64,000 nucleotides of DNA from Micropterix aruncella (GCA_944548615.1 OX155960.1:29482056-29546055), one strand, 5' to 3'. Shown: positions 47,456-60,125, counted from the stretch's first letter. A program made the numbers and translations. Notes: generated by a model not told the origin, from the sequence alone.

Positions 47456-48105
47456 CCCAAATTACGATTCAGCTCCTATTCAGAAGCCTCCTAATGTGGA
47501 AGGCTACCCCGGGTACTCTCGCGTCTCAGACCTCACAGCTGTTGGATTGATTTCTCCTGGTGGGATTGCCTTCCGGCGCTACTGGACGGTTTGCGCACGG
47601 TTCGGCGGCGCTAAACGGTTGTGCACTCTGAGTAAATTCTGAAGGACACTATGAAAATATATGCCTCCTAAGCAGTGGGGTTGGATGTTGACCTGTCGTC
47701 AACCATTTTAAATGACCATTAGGCTAATTGATCCTGAATTCAGAGCCGGGCAATAGATGCCTTTGGTCCGCGATAGATTCAAACTGAATCACCGCTGAAC
47801 ATACAGCAGGTAGACGTGGCGCAAGTGACTTCGGACCCGTGACCAGTTGGGAGTGTGGAAGTATCCTGATGGTTAATTCCAGACGGAGATATCCTTCCAA
47901 ACCTGGTAGTCGGGGGCGAGGCTGCCCGCTGGGTACCTTTCCCGGTGCCTCCCCGTAAGACATTGGTTTCTAACGGGCTCGTGGAATTGCTGGACCGTAG
48001 GTTTGTGCCGTCCCAAAGTCTTCTAAGCTCATCCCACGGCTGAAAGAACGATCAAATATCGTTATACCAGCCTGGGGTGGCGGGTTCGCCCGTTGTAGTC
48101 GACAT
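47456..48105 (+). repeat. GC-rich repeat family A, copy 4
   Basis: Near full-length but rearranged in the middle: TGGTCCGCGATAGATTCAAA, GACCAGTTGGGAG, CCAAACCTGGTAGTCGG, GGCGAGGCTGCCCGCTGGG and the end GGGTTCGCCCGTTGTAGTCG all match. Confidence 0.65.
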
Positions 48106-48581
48106 CGCCATTTGTGCAAAAAGAGGTCTCCTCCTATCTTCATAATCAAAAACCAAATTATTACACAAGTTGAAACTATCTAAAGACTGATGTATGCAGA
48201 ATCCGGCTTGACTAGACAAAGAAAGTTCTCCACTTCCTCTTTGAATGTGGACCCATGGTACAATCAACAGGTGAAATATGAAAATAGAGTTAGACTTATT
48301 TTACTACACCAAAGTGTAGTAAAATAAATCATTTCAACTGAACATACAGAAATTGGAAAGACTATACTACTGAGTAACATACTGTGAGCAAACTTAGGGA
48401 GTATAATAGTCTATAATGGCTCACAAAACCCAGATATTAAAAGAAACCTAAAGCTTAAAATAAAACGCTCGATAACGGTGTCGGTATCCAAAATTATCGA
48501 TGATTTCCCGCCAGGTTACAATTTGTCAGGAGGAAATTCTTTGATATTCGACTTTTTTGACAGATGTTTTATTTGTTATGC

Positions 48582-48740
48582 TAATAGAATAGAATAGAAT
48601 AGACTAGAATAACTTTATTGTGCTATAAAAACATAACTTTATGAATATTACGCTGGTTTTATAAAAAAGACAATGTATGCACAAATGGCGGACTTATCGC
48701 TATAGCGATATCTTACAGTCAACCATTTAGCTAATTGCAT
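48582..48740 (-). repeat. Retroelement 3' end with (AGAAT)n tail
   Basis: AATAGAATAGAATAGAATAG is followed by CTTTATTGTGCTATAAAAAC and GGCGGACTTATCGCTATAGCGATATCTTACAGTCAACCA-type sequence (split here at the usual limits); the last part recurs at 53465-53510. It reads as a LINE or SINE 3' terminus on the - strand. Confidence 0.45.
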
Positions 48741-49277
48741 TTAATTTTACATATAGGTACTCTGCTCAAATGTTGAAGTAGGAAAAAACTTGTTTATGTC
48801 AGTAAAAACATTTCCATTTACATATTCAGATCAGTTGAAATAACAATCAACAAAAAGAATAGTGAAATGGAGTGCGAAATAACTCTAGTCATGCAGATAC
48901 AGATTCAGGAAAGAGGAGATCCAGGAGAGGCACGATTATTGGCAAAGTCCAGTAGGAGACGAGACTCCAAAAAGAATATTGTACAAGAAATAGAAGAAGA
49001 AGAAAAAGAGGTTGTATGTATAAACTGTTGATGATTTCCTGCTGAGATGGATTGCCTCAATAAAGATCGCTAAAAGTAATAGCCCTGTGTATTTCTCCGT
49101 ATACACCTAAATAAAAAGGTGTGCCGGAGCAGCTCGGCTTGTTTCAAACTCATCAGGGAGACAAGATGACCGACCGGTGCAGAATTACAAATAGGATGTG
49201 ATTGACTCACTGCGAATGTTTCGGACGCACAATAGCCTACGATTAATACAGACACAAGCCGTGCCCATGGTGGCGAT

Positions 49278-49377
<100 letters not shown>

Positions 49378-49384
49378 TTTGCAA

Positions 49385-49620
49385 GCTAAAATAGTGTCCA
49401 GATTTTTACAACTCGTTTGTGTCGCATGTTTAGTGATTTGATGTAGATGGGGATTTTGTATATAGTTTATGAGGACTACTTTCGCATATATTTGCCTAAT
49501 ATCCAGCAACTCCAACTCACTAAACAGGTCATTTGAAGAGTATTTCCAAGGTTTGTTAGCCATAACCCTAAGTAATGCTTTATGAGCCTTAACAATTGGG
49601 TCTAAAGCAGTTAGAGTATA
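49385..49620 (-). mobile_element. LINE RT fragment interrupted by a (TA)n array
   Basis: The - strand reads YTLTALDPIVKAHKALLRVM, then KPWKYSSNDLFSELELLDIRQIY, collinear with the LEPLQVEQKFILKII...NELYKEAKVLDCRQ part of the LINE at 25865-27536 but diverged. The reading ends at the (TA)n block 49280-49375, beyond which similarity is lost. Confidence 0.55.
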
Positions 49621-49726
49621 TTGGACAATTTCATTAGGCGTGAAACAGCTGATTCAAAACAAAATACTCAATCAGATATGCCCACATTAGCTTCTTATGC
49701 TGCTTGGCCGTTTATTAGTAGTAATA

Positions 49727-49727
49727 T

Positions 49728-49762
<35 letters not shown>

Positions 49763-50575
49763 TAACGTACAAGAACAAAAAAATACAAGGACATGCATAC
49801 TGTTGTACATGAGGAATAATTAAGAACAAACATTATAATAGCGAAAAACATAGCTCTATGGATATAAATATGCTAGCATATCCGAATGAGGCGAAATCGC
49901 ACAACCAACTAGACCTAGAAGGTCTGTCTCTGGCTGTGCTGTGTTATACCAACTGTATTTTTGTAACTCGCGAACTGACGAAGGTGATCAATTTTAAATA
50001 TTTCTAAATCTAACAAATGTGTTGTTTACACAAATTAAAGTAAAATTTAAAGTAGAAAAAAAATATTATATATGTATGCAATTAAGGGCTAAAAATAAAG
50101 TAAACTTTACATTATATACAATAAATTTAAGTGGAAAATAAGTAATAATATATACAAATATATGAATAAACACTACATTCTAGTATATATGTTTAAGAAA
50201 ATGATATGTAATATTGCACAATTTTACAAATACGTATTTTTTTTAAATATTCACCCTACAGTATTAATAAGGTCTTTAGTTTTTGAACGCCCAATATCTA
50301 GAAGCCAGTTTTTTACTTTACCTTTAAAAGTTACATAATTTTTCACGTTTTTCGTGGTTTCACATAGTGAGTTATAAACTTTCGGGGCGATAAAAAAACA
50401 TTGTCTTCGGGCAAATGTGCTTTTAACCTTTGGAATTGTGAAAAATTCCTTACCAGCATTTCTCGTTAAGTACAATTGTTGACTTCTTGCTCTGTACTCT
50501 TTAGTTTTGTGAAAGCTTACAAGGCACTGCTTAATAAATAGCTGGCAGATATCCAAAACCTTAAACTCCGCTGTA
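49727..50575 (-). mobile_element. LINE 3' end with (TAAA)n tail
   Basis: The - strand frame from 50575 to 50251 reads EFKVLDICQLFIKQ, KSTFARRQCFFIAPKVYNSL and FKGKVKNWL, the same C-terminal landmarks as the SLC5-intron LINE (TSFGQR, SFIAPRFYNL, FKNKLKKWL). About 500 bases of AT-rich 3' UTR follow, ending in the (TTTA)n run at 49730-49762, which is the tail on the - strand. Confidence 0.6.
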
Positions 50576-50599
50576 TTTGTATTTGTATTCTATGATAAA

Positions 50600-51245
50600 A
50601 TAATGAGAGTATTTCTACATTTGCAGCTCTCGACCGCCTAGGCCTGGTTCTATAATGTAATTGTAGATCCTGCCTTGGTGGTCTAATCCGGCCTAAGTTT
50701 AGGCCTTGATATCGTTTAAGCTCATCGCTGAGTTTTTGGGTTCTGGTACTTCTGTTAAATTGCAGATATATAGGAAAGGTTCAGCGAGCATGCAGATAGA
50801 GAGGGAATATAAAAAAAATATTTGTGGTAATATATCTTTCGCATCTATAGCGTTTAGAAGCTCGTGAAGCTAGAAAGAGACATCTACATATGTCTTACGA
50901 TCCTGGGGCGGTAACAATTCGTGTATCGTAATACGTAAATGGCTTTTTGTAGCATAAAAAACTCAGGTATTTAATATTTTTTTTCGGGACCTGTTCAATT
51001 CGATCTATGTATTTATGATACAGCAGATTCCAGATGATTGAGGCATTCTCGAATTGGATTTTTGCTTAAGCATTACAAAGCAGCTTCAACGTCTCTGGAG
51101 ATCTAAAATCTACAGAAGCAGTGAATATGAAACCGATTAGTTTAAATTCCCTGGGGGCAGGTGTATCGATGTACGAAGCAAATAACATCTTCCTGAGAAG
51201 CCTCACCCCGAGATCTCGCACACTGGACACTTTTATTAATGTTGC
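50600..51245 (-). mobile_element. Decayed CR1/jockey-group LINE fragment
   Basis: The - strand reads VRDLGVRLLRKMLF, FKLIGFIFTASVDFRSPETLKLL, then ASIIWNLLYHKYIDRIEQVPKK, with only a few stops, followed by weak C-terminal similarity near 50750-50640. It matches the DLGVxxDxxLxF...IWxPxYxxxxxRIExVQ order of RT C-terminal regions. Confidence 0.6.
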
Positions 51246-51249
51246 ATCG

Positions 51250-53620
51250 TTTAATTTATAATAAAAAAGCAGGTTGTGTAATTTATAGTAAGACTTAAGT
51301 AGATCATTCCCCAGAATTGTCCCAACGTTTTAAAAGGCTTTGAAAACCCAACGTCTTGAAAGGCGCGGTTCGATTGGTAGACTGGACTGTGGACCACTCT
51401 CTTAGCGAATTGCAACGTATTTAGCATGGCTTGTTATAAAAGCGAGCTATGGCTACTGGAATGCGAGTTCGGAATTACGACACGGGTCTCGAATCGTGAC
51501 ACTGTCTCGTAGCGAGAGTGCTCTCCATCCAAAACATCCAGAGTATGTTGGCTACGTGCAGAATTTGACATATCGGAAATAGAATAGGCAGTCTGCATTT
51601 AGGTTGGGTGATTGGTCATTGACGATCATGAGATCCTTTTTTAACTCTTTCTTTCTCCTTAAAATAAATGGAAATCGCCCGACTAATTATGTTGCATTCG
51701 TAAATCTGTATATTACGCCATGCTTAAGTAAGAAAGCCAGGTATAGCTAATTTTCGATTAGACTTAATGCCTATTACACGAAATATGTGGCAGTCTTAAC
51801 GCTCCAGAAATACAGATGTCAATACCACTGCCAGAAACGTAAATTCGACAACGAAGCGTAAATTTGTCATGCCGGCAATGGAGTTACGATGTTATGCTTC
51901 ATACATCATCAAGCATGGCGTAACGTCTATGTTGCATTTAGACAGATCGTTGTTAAAGGAGACCACGTACCTACATATTTGCAAAGGTATCTTTGATTAT
52001 TTGTCAGGTTATAATTTGTAGCAAGATGAATGAAAATTACGTCAAAAAATCTATGCCCTGACCGATGCCAAAATGTTCTATATCCAAAATATGGAAGTGT
52101 CTGCTGCGAAACTGCCTGCAGTTGCCTATAAATTTGAAAACTCATCAATGGCATAGGTTTTGCGACTCTGTGAAGGTATCCGTAATACTGTTAGGTTGTT
52201 AGGTTATTGCTCCTTATCTTGTAATGTTTAAATTTAATACTTTGTTTTAGTTAGAAAAAAAAATATTTTTGTTAATTTCTTGTAGACCATAAGAAAATAT
52301 TCAATTTTTCAGAGGCTGTAATGAAAGACTGTTAATCAGTATTGTCAATAATTTGAGGTTATTTTATTTAATACTTTTTTATAGTTTTATAATAACCTGA
52401 TTCAGACCTTGCGCGAGTCTTCGATATATAAGGGCCTAGATTTGATGATATATAGAGGATGATATATAGATTTGATGATATATAGAGGCCTAGGGCCTAT
52501 CACGCGCGAAAATGATATTTCAATACCAATACGGATCGCCGCCAGTAGTAGTTTCGCCAGTACATCAAAGCGTGAGCGATCCAGCGACCAATATTGCTGT
52601 GCTGTTCTTTCGTACACTGTTCAATGTTTTGCTCTCTTTCTGACACAGATTTTTAAGCGCAGCGGATTAAACCCAACTCATTTGTACCTGAGGGCATATC
52701 TATGCCTTATATATCGACGGCGCGGGTATAGGTTTAAGTTTGAATTGCGGGACTGTCCCCCAGAATCCGGAATGCATGGCGACCCCAGCATCGAGTCACA
52801 ATTCCTGCGTTCCTCCTCGAACCACTACACGTCATAAAATTGTCTGCGTACGACGACCATTAATATAAATACTCAATGTGTGGTATAAAAAGGAATGAAA
52901 TAGAGCCGAGTCCGTCGATAAATATGCACACGTTACAGGGACCAGGCAGAGTCGGAATGGCCCGTGAGCGCGGCGGGGGTTCCCAAATTGAATTTGGACG
53001 CCAAACGCCACACAGTTTTTGTCCTCGCTCAACGGAGCGGCTGACAAAAGTCGAGGCAGAGTTTTTGCTCCACCTTCACTATTCGAGGGGATGTTTGTTT
53101 AAGGTTATCTGTGCTTCGAAATCGCTTAGGAATTGTGTCCCTTTCGCGGCCATTCGTCACGCTCAATTTTTATCTCGGACAAACATCTTCTTTCCGAGGA
53201 TTGGGATGCCGTTGTTGGATAGTCGGGTCACAAAAGATTATTGTTGCAGATTTCATATTCTCCTACTCTGTGCAGATGCAGCGAATGCGTTTTGGCACCA
53301 GTTTGTTATTTATACAATACTAACTCAGTTTTGACACAATTTTTTATATTGATTTTTATATGAATTTGACGTCAGATGTTAACTATTAATGAAACGCTGA
53401 CTACGGAAAGGGAAAGTTTGAATGAATTTAATTTATATTGGTTACTATTATATTATAGACATGCAATTGGGGGATTTATCACTAGGATCTCTTCCAGTCA
53501 ACCATTGCGAATTAAGCAATAAGGGAGCAAAGAGGGCTTAAGCAATAAGGGATACAGTACAGTGCAACGACAAGCTAAAAATCTGGGTTTGTTGATAGGG
53601 ATAATGTTTCTTTTATAACT
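51250..53620. other. Gene-free stretch; short GATATATAG repeats
   Basis: At 52425-52500, GATATATAGA units with GATTTGATGATATATAGA repeated twice, flanked by GGGCCTAG and CTAGGGCC. A 152-codon open frame at 52876-53334 shows no recognisable domain and I do not call it. 53455-53525 matches the retroelement end at 48660-48740. Confidence 0.4.
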
Positions 53621-53624
53621 CTTT

Positions 53625-54135
53625 TTCATTTTATTTTTTATTTACATTTACATTCAAATGCATGAGCACAAGAGAAAATTAATTTACAATTATGAAAATG
53701 CCGTTGTATGCTTCTAAAGTTAGATACATATCTGTCTGAGTCGAGGTTACATACTACATACATTAAACGCAAATGCTTATCTTTCTATTATGCTAAGCAA
53801 AGTGCAACCGAGCCCTTGCTAGACACCCATGTGTTAATGCAAGCTCACTTCGGTAGTCCCACTAGAGTCTCACGGTTGTGTCTTCTTAGGATACCTACAT
53901 TTTTTTTAAATTATTTTTTTTAGTATTTCAACCAATTATTTAAGCCGCAGACTAAAATCTATGTACAAGCGCGAATTCCCTCTTTTGCCGTATAGAGTTG
54001 ACCATCGCATCGCATTCATATGACTCCGCCCGTTTCACTGTAAAATTGCTATTCATAATGCGGGTAGGCAGATAGTTTCGTATTGAACGAACTGAAATGA
54101 TCGTCTAGCGAGTAAGGACTTTCAGGAGTTTGCAA
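53625..54135 (+). repeat. Interspersed repeat family B, copy 2
   Basis: Collinear with 10920-11420, with ATCTGTCTGAG, CAAGCTCACTTC, CACGGTTGTGTC, CATTCATATGACTCCGCCCG and TAGGCAGATAGTTTCGTATT. It ends shortly before the MITE at 54171. Confidence 0.5.
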
Positions 54136-54170
54136 CGAGCGATTTTCTAACAACATAATCATACGGCTAA

Positions 54171-54480
54171 GGGGCTCCCTAGACGATCAAGCATGCTTGA
54201 CAAGCATCGCATTGCGGGCTGGAATGAGATCATAAGCCGCAGGAAAAATGCAAATATTTTTTTCAAATATTTACCAAAAATGCCTATTTTTGAAGTAGGG
54301 AGTCAAGTCATTCATCAATCAATTACGTCTAATTAATGTTAATCCCTGGTATAAATTACAAAATTAGGCATTTTTGGTAAATATTTTTAAAAAATATTTG
54401 CATTTTTTCTGCGGTTTACGATCCCCTCCCAGCCCGCGACGCGATGCTTGTCAAGCATGCTTGATCGTCTAGGGAGCCCT
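54171..54480. mobile_element. MITE family 3 (snap-back), copy 1
   Basis: A 310-base element, palindromic over most of its length: it starts GGGGCTCCCTAGACGATC, and GATCAAGCATGCTTG occurs near both ends in inverted form; the central arms contain TTTACCAAAAATGCC and its inverse. It is flanked by TAA (54168-54170, 54481-54483), the typical PIF/Harbinger target. Confidence 0.82.
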
Positions 54481-54879
54481 TAACACTTTTTAAATAATAA
54501 ATGTTTTACATGAATAGCAACGGAGCATTCCGACACATTTGTCCCTGTCGTCATAAAACATTTTCGAATTACTATTCTTTCTACATATATTGCACAAGAT
54601 TACTGCAAAATGAGGTCGTTTGGGTATCAGATATCCCAGACTTCTTCAGTCGCAGCTGGAAAAGTAGCAATTTCATAAAATCGTGACATTTTTGAGTCAC
54701 GTCATGAAAGCACCTGTTGTTTTTTTAATGGGCCCTATCAAAAAAAAAATACATAGTGTTGACAACGGATAATAAGTAAGAAAAATAACGCAATTCTTTT
54801 ATTTGCTACAGAGCTAACTGCAAGACTTGCTCATGAAATCGTAGAAGTTAGGCAGAGGTCGGGGATAGTGGGAGGGGGG

Positions 54880-55550
54880 GTGGCATGTGTATATGATAGT
54901 TTAACGAGTTGTCTGGTTTATGTTTAGATGGAGTATGTTTCAATGCTTTGTTAAAAGTGTCAAGTGATAGGTGGAAAATATCTATTTCTGCAAATGCATC
55001 GTTGCATGCGCTGAGCGGCTGAAACATCCATTTTTTGCGTAACTTTGGTTACATAAGAGACGCTTCGCGTTCTTGTAGTTTGAATAGGCACATGAAATGT
55101 TTACTTGCGAGATATAAGTTATCCTGATTGTGGTTCCCTATGTTAACGATAAATCTGAGATCAGCTCGCGAGCGTCGGCTCTCGAGTTGGACCACATTGT
55201 AACATTTTAATCGTTCTGAGTACATAGGTAGTCTGATTACATAGGTAGTCTGAAGCCGTATGAGAAGTTTTGAAGTCGAGATGTTTAAAAAACGACGTTA
55301 GATAGTTTCGAGGTGTTTTTGTGGCAGCATAGCTGAGATATTGAAATGGCCCAATCATAGAGCCTCATTCAAGCATGCTACGAACATGAACTAAGTAAAT
55401 AGTTTATAAATATCGATATCCCTCAATGACTTACATGTTTTTTAAACAAATGTAACCATTTAATATGCTTTTTCAGCCGCTATGACAATGTGTTTGTCAT
55501 ATATTATTTTACCGTCAAGTGTTACCCCTAAGTCGCTTATTTCACTGATA
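54880..55550 (-). mobile_element. Decayed LINE fragment, RT C-terminal region
   Basis: The - strand from 55550 reads SEISDLGVTLDGKIIYDKHI, then AAEKAY and a stop. Broken frames after that retain C-terminal-like pieces such as LASKHFMCLFKLQE and AEIDIFHLSLDTFN. Several stops show it is old. Confidence 0.5.
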
Positions 55551-55639
55551 ATTATTGCGTATATATGTATAATATACTTCATTTGTTTTATGTTATTATG
55601 TTAAAGTATTGGTTTATCAATAGTTTAACATAATAATCA

Positions 55640-55860
55640 TAAATCAATCGTTATATGACAATTTCTTACTACCAACCCTACTATGATGTGTTTATATGTA
55701 TGTATGCGTGTAACATGTGTGAAGTGTGTGTCTTGTTATTGCATTCGATTGACAGAATTGAATGGTTAATTAGATCCCAACGGAAAATGGTGACCCGGGC
55801 CGGGAATCGAACCCGGGATCTTATAACATCTATATAATTATAAATATCACTAATTACACA
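55640..55860 (-). repeat. SINE-like repeat with tRNA-like T-arm, copy 2
   Basis: On the - strand a perfect T-arm stem-loop, CCGGG-TTCGATT-CCCGG (about 55820-55804), is preceded by a possible 5-base anticodon stem (TTATA...TATAA). The loop lacks the expected T33, so it is not a working tRNA. ATTTTCCGTTGGG and ACACTTCACACATG follow, as in copy 1. Confidence 0.5.
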
Positions 55861-55869
55861 CAACATTAA

Positions 55870-57095
55870 CATCAACAAGAAAATTATGTGGTTTAATATA
55901 AACACGACTTTAATGCGGTTTCGGTAAATGCAGGAGCTGCAAATTTGGAATACACAAATCTCGATGTTGCGAAAGCAGAGTAGGCACGAAACACGAGCTT
56001 CTCATTTCAGTTCGTTAGTTTGTATAGTTGGTTTTGTCGCCGCTTGAAGCCGGGAATGAAAAACGACACGACGCGACGTACGAGTAAGCATATAAAAAAA
56101 GGAAGGGAGCGAAGCTGGAACCATGCGGCGCCCACACATTTATCTTGGAGATGGAAGATAAACGGATACATGCCTCCACCTGAACATGGCGATATTTAAT
56201 ATTCAATGTTGTGTCCATACCAATGGGCCCGGCCGATACTGGGAACGATTGATTTGATCTGACTGCATTATTAATCGATCTCTGTATACTCCAGGTGATA
56301 TTTCCTTTATTTTCCTCTTTTTATTTGACCCTAACATATTTTTACTGAATATGGAGAGGTGGAGGACTACGAAACGTTATGCAAATTTACTTCATTATTT
56401 AGCCCGACTATTTCTAGGGATTTTATGGTTAAATGAAATCTGCGTAGATATCGATTAAAAAATGGGCAACCTATTTTTTATAAAATATCCAAGATGCAGT
56501 ACTTCTAAGTGTAAACGAAGACAAGGTACAGAAAAAATATGTGATCGATATCCTGAAATGCATTTTAAAATATCTATCATGATAGCTACTCCATCATGAT
56601 AGCTACTATCATGATAGATACTACGCTCACTACGCTCTCAGCTTCGCTCAAGATTCGATCATCAGAAAATTATATTATCTCTCCCAGCATTATAATCATG
56701 TCTAATTCTTGTACAACTGAAATAGTTATGATACAAGAAGACTGCATTTTAATTATAGACGTCTTGATTCAGGACTCCTTAACCTCCAGATCAACCATAC
56801 CACATGCCCACCTTGCAAAATGTTAACCAACCTAACTAACAGACTTTGTTTTAGCTATTTTACAGATTATCATTTATATTATTATATGTTTATGACAACA
56901 ATTATTATTACTTTTAACTGCTGTTAAATATCTTGGTACACAATATATCGGACTATCAAGTTAACCAGCCCTCAAACTAACACTCTCGCTCCCCAGCTCC
57001 CCACACACAAGCATTTTGATAGGATTTTTTAAAGGTTTGTTAGTTTTATTAAATAGTAGTCAGCGTAATCTAATTTTATTGATATCCGTAATCGG
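55870..57095. other. Gene-free stretch
   Basis: Only the ATCATGAT triplication (56573-56625) stands out. The GC-richer block 56030-56240 has no convincing frame. Confidence 0.4.
56573..56625. repeat. Triplicated palindromic motif
   Basis: ATCATGAT occurs three times in about 50 bases, in the contexts TATCATGATAGCTACT and ATCATGATAGATACT. Confidence 0.75.
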
Positions 57096-57101
57096 CTTTA
57101 A

Positions 57102-57417
57102 GGGGCTCTCTAGGCGATCAAGCATGCTTGTCAAGCATCGCGTCGCGGGCTGGGAGAGGATCTTAAGTTGCAGGAAAAATGCAAATACTTTTTTGAATAT
57201 TTACCAAAAATGCCTAATTTTGTAGTTTTATACCAGGGAGGCACGCCATTCATCAATCAATTACGTCTAATTACCGTGACTCCCTGGTATAAAATACAAA
57301 ATAAGGCGTTTTTGGTAAATATTTAAAAAAATATTTGCATATTTCCTGCGTTTTACGATTCCTTCTCAGCCCACGATGCGATGCTTGACAGGCATGCTTG
57401 ATCGTCTAGAGAGCCCC
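57102..57417. mobile_element. MITE family 3 (snap-back), copy 2
   Basis: A 316-base second copy with the same structure as 54171-54480, flanked by TAA (57099-57101, 57418-57420). The two copies share the centre ATTCATCAATCAATTACG in the same orientation. Confidence 0.82.
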
Positions 57418-57464
57418 TAATATTTATTTATCTATATTATTTCTGTGTAATTATTCATAATACC

Positions 57465-57910
57465 ACAGTATACCAGACAATAGCTTCTCTTAGAACAAAA
57501 TTGAAATCAAAGCAGGTGACGTCACGAATCTTAAGGGCTACCACAAATCGTAATAATTATTATTACTCGTCTTCTTCTTGAAGCATCGTCCCGGCCACAT
57601 TTACGGCGTCCCGGCGACGCAGATGCTATTATGCTACCGATTTGTTCTGAGAATACCATATCGCGTCGACTCGTAAATCTCCACAAAAAAGTAATAGTAA
57701 GAGCGGACACAAACTGCGCCCACAGCGCGTCACAGCCCACAGCGCCGTAGCTATGGGCCTAAGGACGCGTCATGATTTACCCCTGGCCCCACTTCCGTCG
57801 CACCCTCTTCCCGCATTGCCTTGTAGCTCTTGAGTGAACTTACTTGGTGTTATTATACTGTGATAATACTGTGTGATTTCCATAATAAAGGATTTTAATT
57901 TGAATCTCTG
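57465..57910 (+). repeat. Interspersed repeat family D, copy 4
   Basis: + strand copy from the ATACCAGACAATAGCTTCTC region to the tail CCATAATAAAGGATTTTAATTTG. The tail identifies this as the sense strand and suggests a LINE or SINE 3' end. Confidence 0.6.
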
Positions 57911-57914
57911 AATG

Positions 57915-59000
57915 TACATCAGTTTGTAATAAATTTACTTCAATGCATCTATCACTTTAAATGTTGCCTATAATTTAAAAAAAAACTATATTCAGGAATT
58001 GCAAGTAGGAAGGTAGATATTTATGTAATTTATATTAGGATATTAGCTATTTTATTTACAATGTAAGTAGTTCCTATAACCAACCAACCACCTTTCCGAC
58101 CGTTTTATTCTGGCTACGGCTTTGAGAAGCGTAAAAGGTTAACCTAAGTAGGTAAAAAGTCGTTGTTTTTTTTCATTAGATTTCGAAATAATAATACTTG
58201 CTTACAATATACCAGATTTCTTTTTTGATACTATAGACCCATTTATTTTTAACATTTTTTGTATTTAGAATCTTAGGAACAATTTGCCGTAACACGTATG
58301 GTTGTGGGTTTCGGGTTCCTATTTTTTATTTTTTTTTGTTTTGTACTCGAACGTACGTGATACGGCTTGTTGCGTATCACGAACGTTCGAATATATAGGG
58401 TGGTTAAACCTACCTATGTAATAATACATTTAGAGTAATACAAAAGATTAGACAGGCCAATACATCAAGAAATAATATCAAGGGAAGTAGTAAGTAGTCA
58501 AAAATAGAATAATTAAATTCAGCTTTCAAAGTAAAAAGCTTCCAAAGGGACATTCATCTGCTGAATGTTTCTAACTGCGGATTGCAGCAAATAGATCGGT
58601 ATGCTGTCGCGTCGTGTGCGGGTTGAATTATGCGGCTTTTAGTCAGTAAAAACAAGGGACAGAATTCCGACGCTTGGTTGATTCTACAATGGCATGCGCC
58701 TACATTGGTCAAGCTCGCGGGAGTTAAAATATCACAAAAAACGGTGATGACTACATCAAGTGTACGTTTTTCGTTTCTAGGTTATTTCAAACCATTCCTA
58801 TGTTGTGCTGTGCCAACTTCATCGGTCATTGTTTATAACGTTTATTAAAATGAAAATCGTTGTTTGAAAAGGTTCTCCCGTAACGAGGAACCTATTAATC
58901 TTGTCGAAATGCAGCTGAACGTCATTTTACATTCAAAGCGTACAGCGATTGAAATAAACTGAAAACAAATAAATATTAAAATAAATTAAAAGCACGACTG
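57915..59000. other. Gene-free stretch with one hairpin
   Basis: AT-rich; holds the 17-base-arm inverted repeat at 58347-58390. Short frames such as 58630-58848 have no support. Confidence 0.4.
58347..58390. repeat. Inverted repeat, 17-base arms, 10-base loop
   Basis: TCGAACGTACGTGATAC faces GTATCACGAACGTTCGA with one mismatch. Confidence 0.85.
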
Positions 59001-59004
59001 CCAT

Positions 59005-59645
59005 TGGAGGCTAATGGGCCCTTGCTGAGTTGGCCACGAAGACCCATTCTGTTCAGGGTTGGTCACACTCACGGGTCAACACCCTTCCGGCGGCCTCCAC
59101 GCGAGCTCGGGCAGGACTCTGGCCTTAGGGCTAGTTTCCCCTAGGAATCAACCTTCTGGCGCTCCTGGATGCGGGTAAGCCAATCGACTGTGCACTCTTA
59201 CTAACAGTCGGGGGAGTCTGGAAGCAGTACTGTTTCCTATAGAGCGGGGCTGGTTGCGGACCTTACGGCGACTGCTCTTGAAACGACCATCGGCGACCCG
59301 ATCCTGGGTGAACAGCCGGGCAAAGGATGCCGTGGTCCGCGATAGATTCGCTATACGCCGTTTCAGAGCTTCGTAAGGGAGATGACCGCGCAAGCGACCT
59401 CGAACTCGTAACTAATCGAGAGACCGGAGTAATCAGGTCGCAATTGGAAGTAAGGCCGTGAGTGTAAGCCCGCTGGGTAACACTCCTGGCTATCTCGCGG
59501 TTAAGGTGTTGGCCTCTTACGGGCATGTGGCGGAGCTTGACGGTGGATTGTTTTGTCCAAGTCTTCTGCGTTCACTTCACGGGAGAGAGAACGAGTAATC
59601 GTTAAAACTTTATGAGGTGACGGGTTCGCCCGTTGTAGTTGACAA
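59005..59645 (+). repeat. GC-rich repeat family A, copy 5
   Basis: A near full-length copy from AATGGGCCCTTGCTGAGTTGG to GGGTTCGCCCGTTGTAGTTG. It directly abuts the family C repeat that begins at about 59645. Confidence 0.7.
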
Positions 59646-60125
59646 CTCTAGTTGCCCTTACAAAAAGTGATCTATTGTGTTTATAATTATCTTTATTACG
59701 GGTTTTTAATGAAATATGTGTGATACGAGTATTTATCCATATAGATACATATATTTCCGGAATGCACTCAATCAGACCTTTCATTTGACACTAACCACGA
59801 TATATTTATGTAATTTATTGATTTGGAGATTTGGACATTTAGGCAATTACTTACTTGAATTTTTGATATACAGTTTACTTGATATTTGAGATTGATAGAT
59901 AGTTTACTTGATATTTAGACGGGTCGCGGTCGCGGTCCCGTACCATATGACACTCATAATGACATAATGATTCTATCAATACCACATACTTCTAAATCGG
60001 TTTGAGCATTTAGAAGTTATGTGGAATAAAGAAACGGAAAACATACATATGTAGATGAAACCATACATTTGTAGATGAAAACATTACACTCCTTTTTTGT
60101 TAGGCAGTTGAGTAAATATGTGACT
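59645..60125 (+). repeat. Interspersed repeat family C, copy 3
   Basis: Shares CTTACAAAAAGTG, CAATCAGACCTTTCATTTGA, CTTCTAAATCGGTTTGAGC and ACATACATATGTAGATGAAA with the 21873 copy. The middle contains a local duplication around TTTACTTGATAT (59875-59920). Confidence 0.6.

Noticed and set aside
52876..53334. 152-codon + strand open frame
   Set aside because: No recognisable domain, no splice or promoter context, atypical composition; likely chance in a GC-richer patch.
55790..55860. Possible tRNA gene (T-arm with GGTTCGATTCC)
   Set aside because: No acceptor stem or D-arm, no T33 in the supposed anticodon loop, and the same sequence is part of a dispersed repeat.
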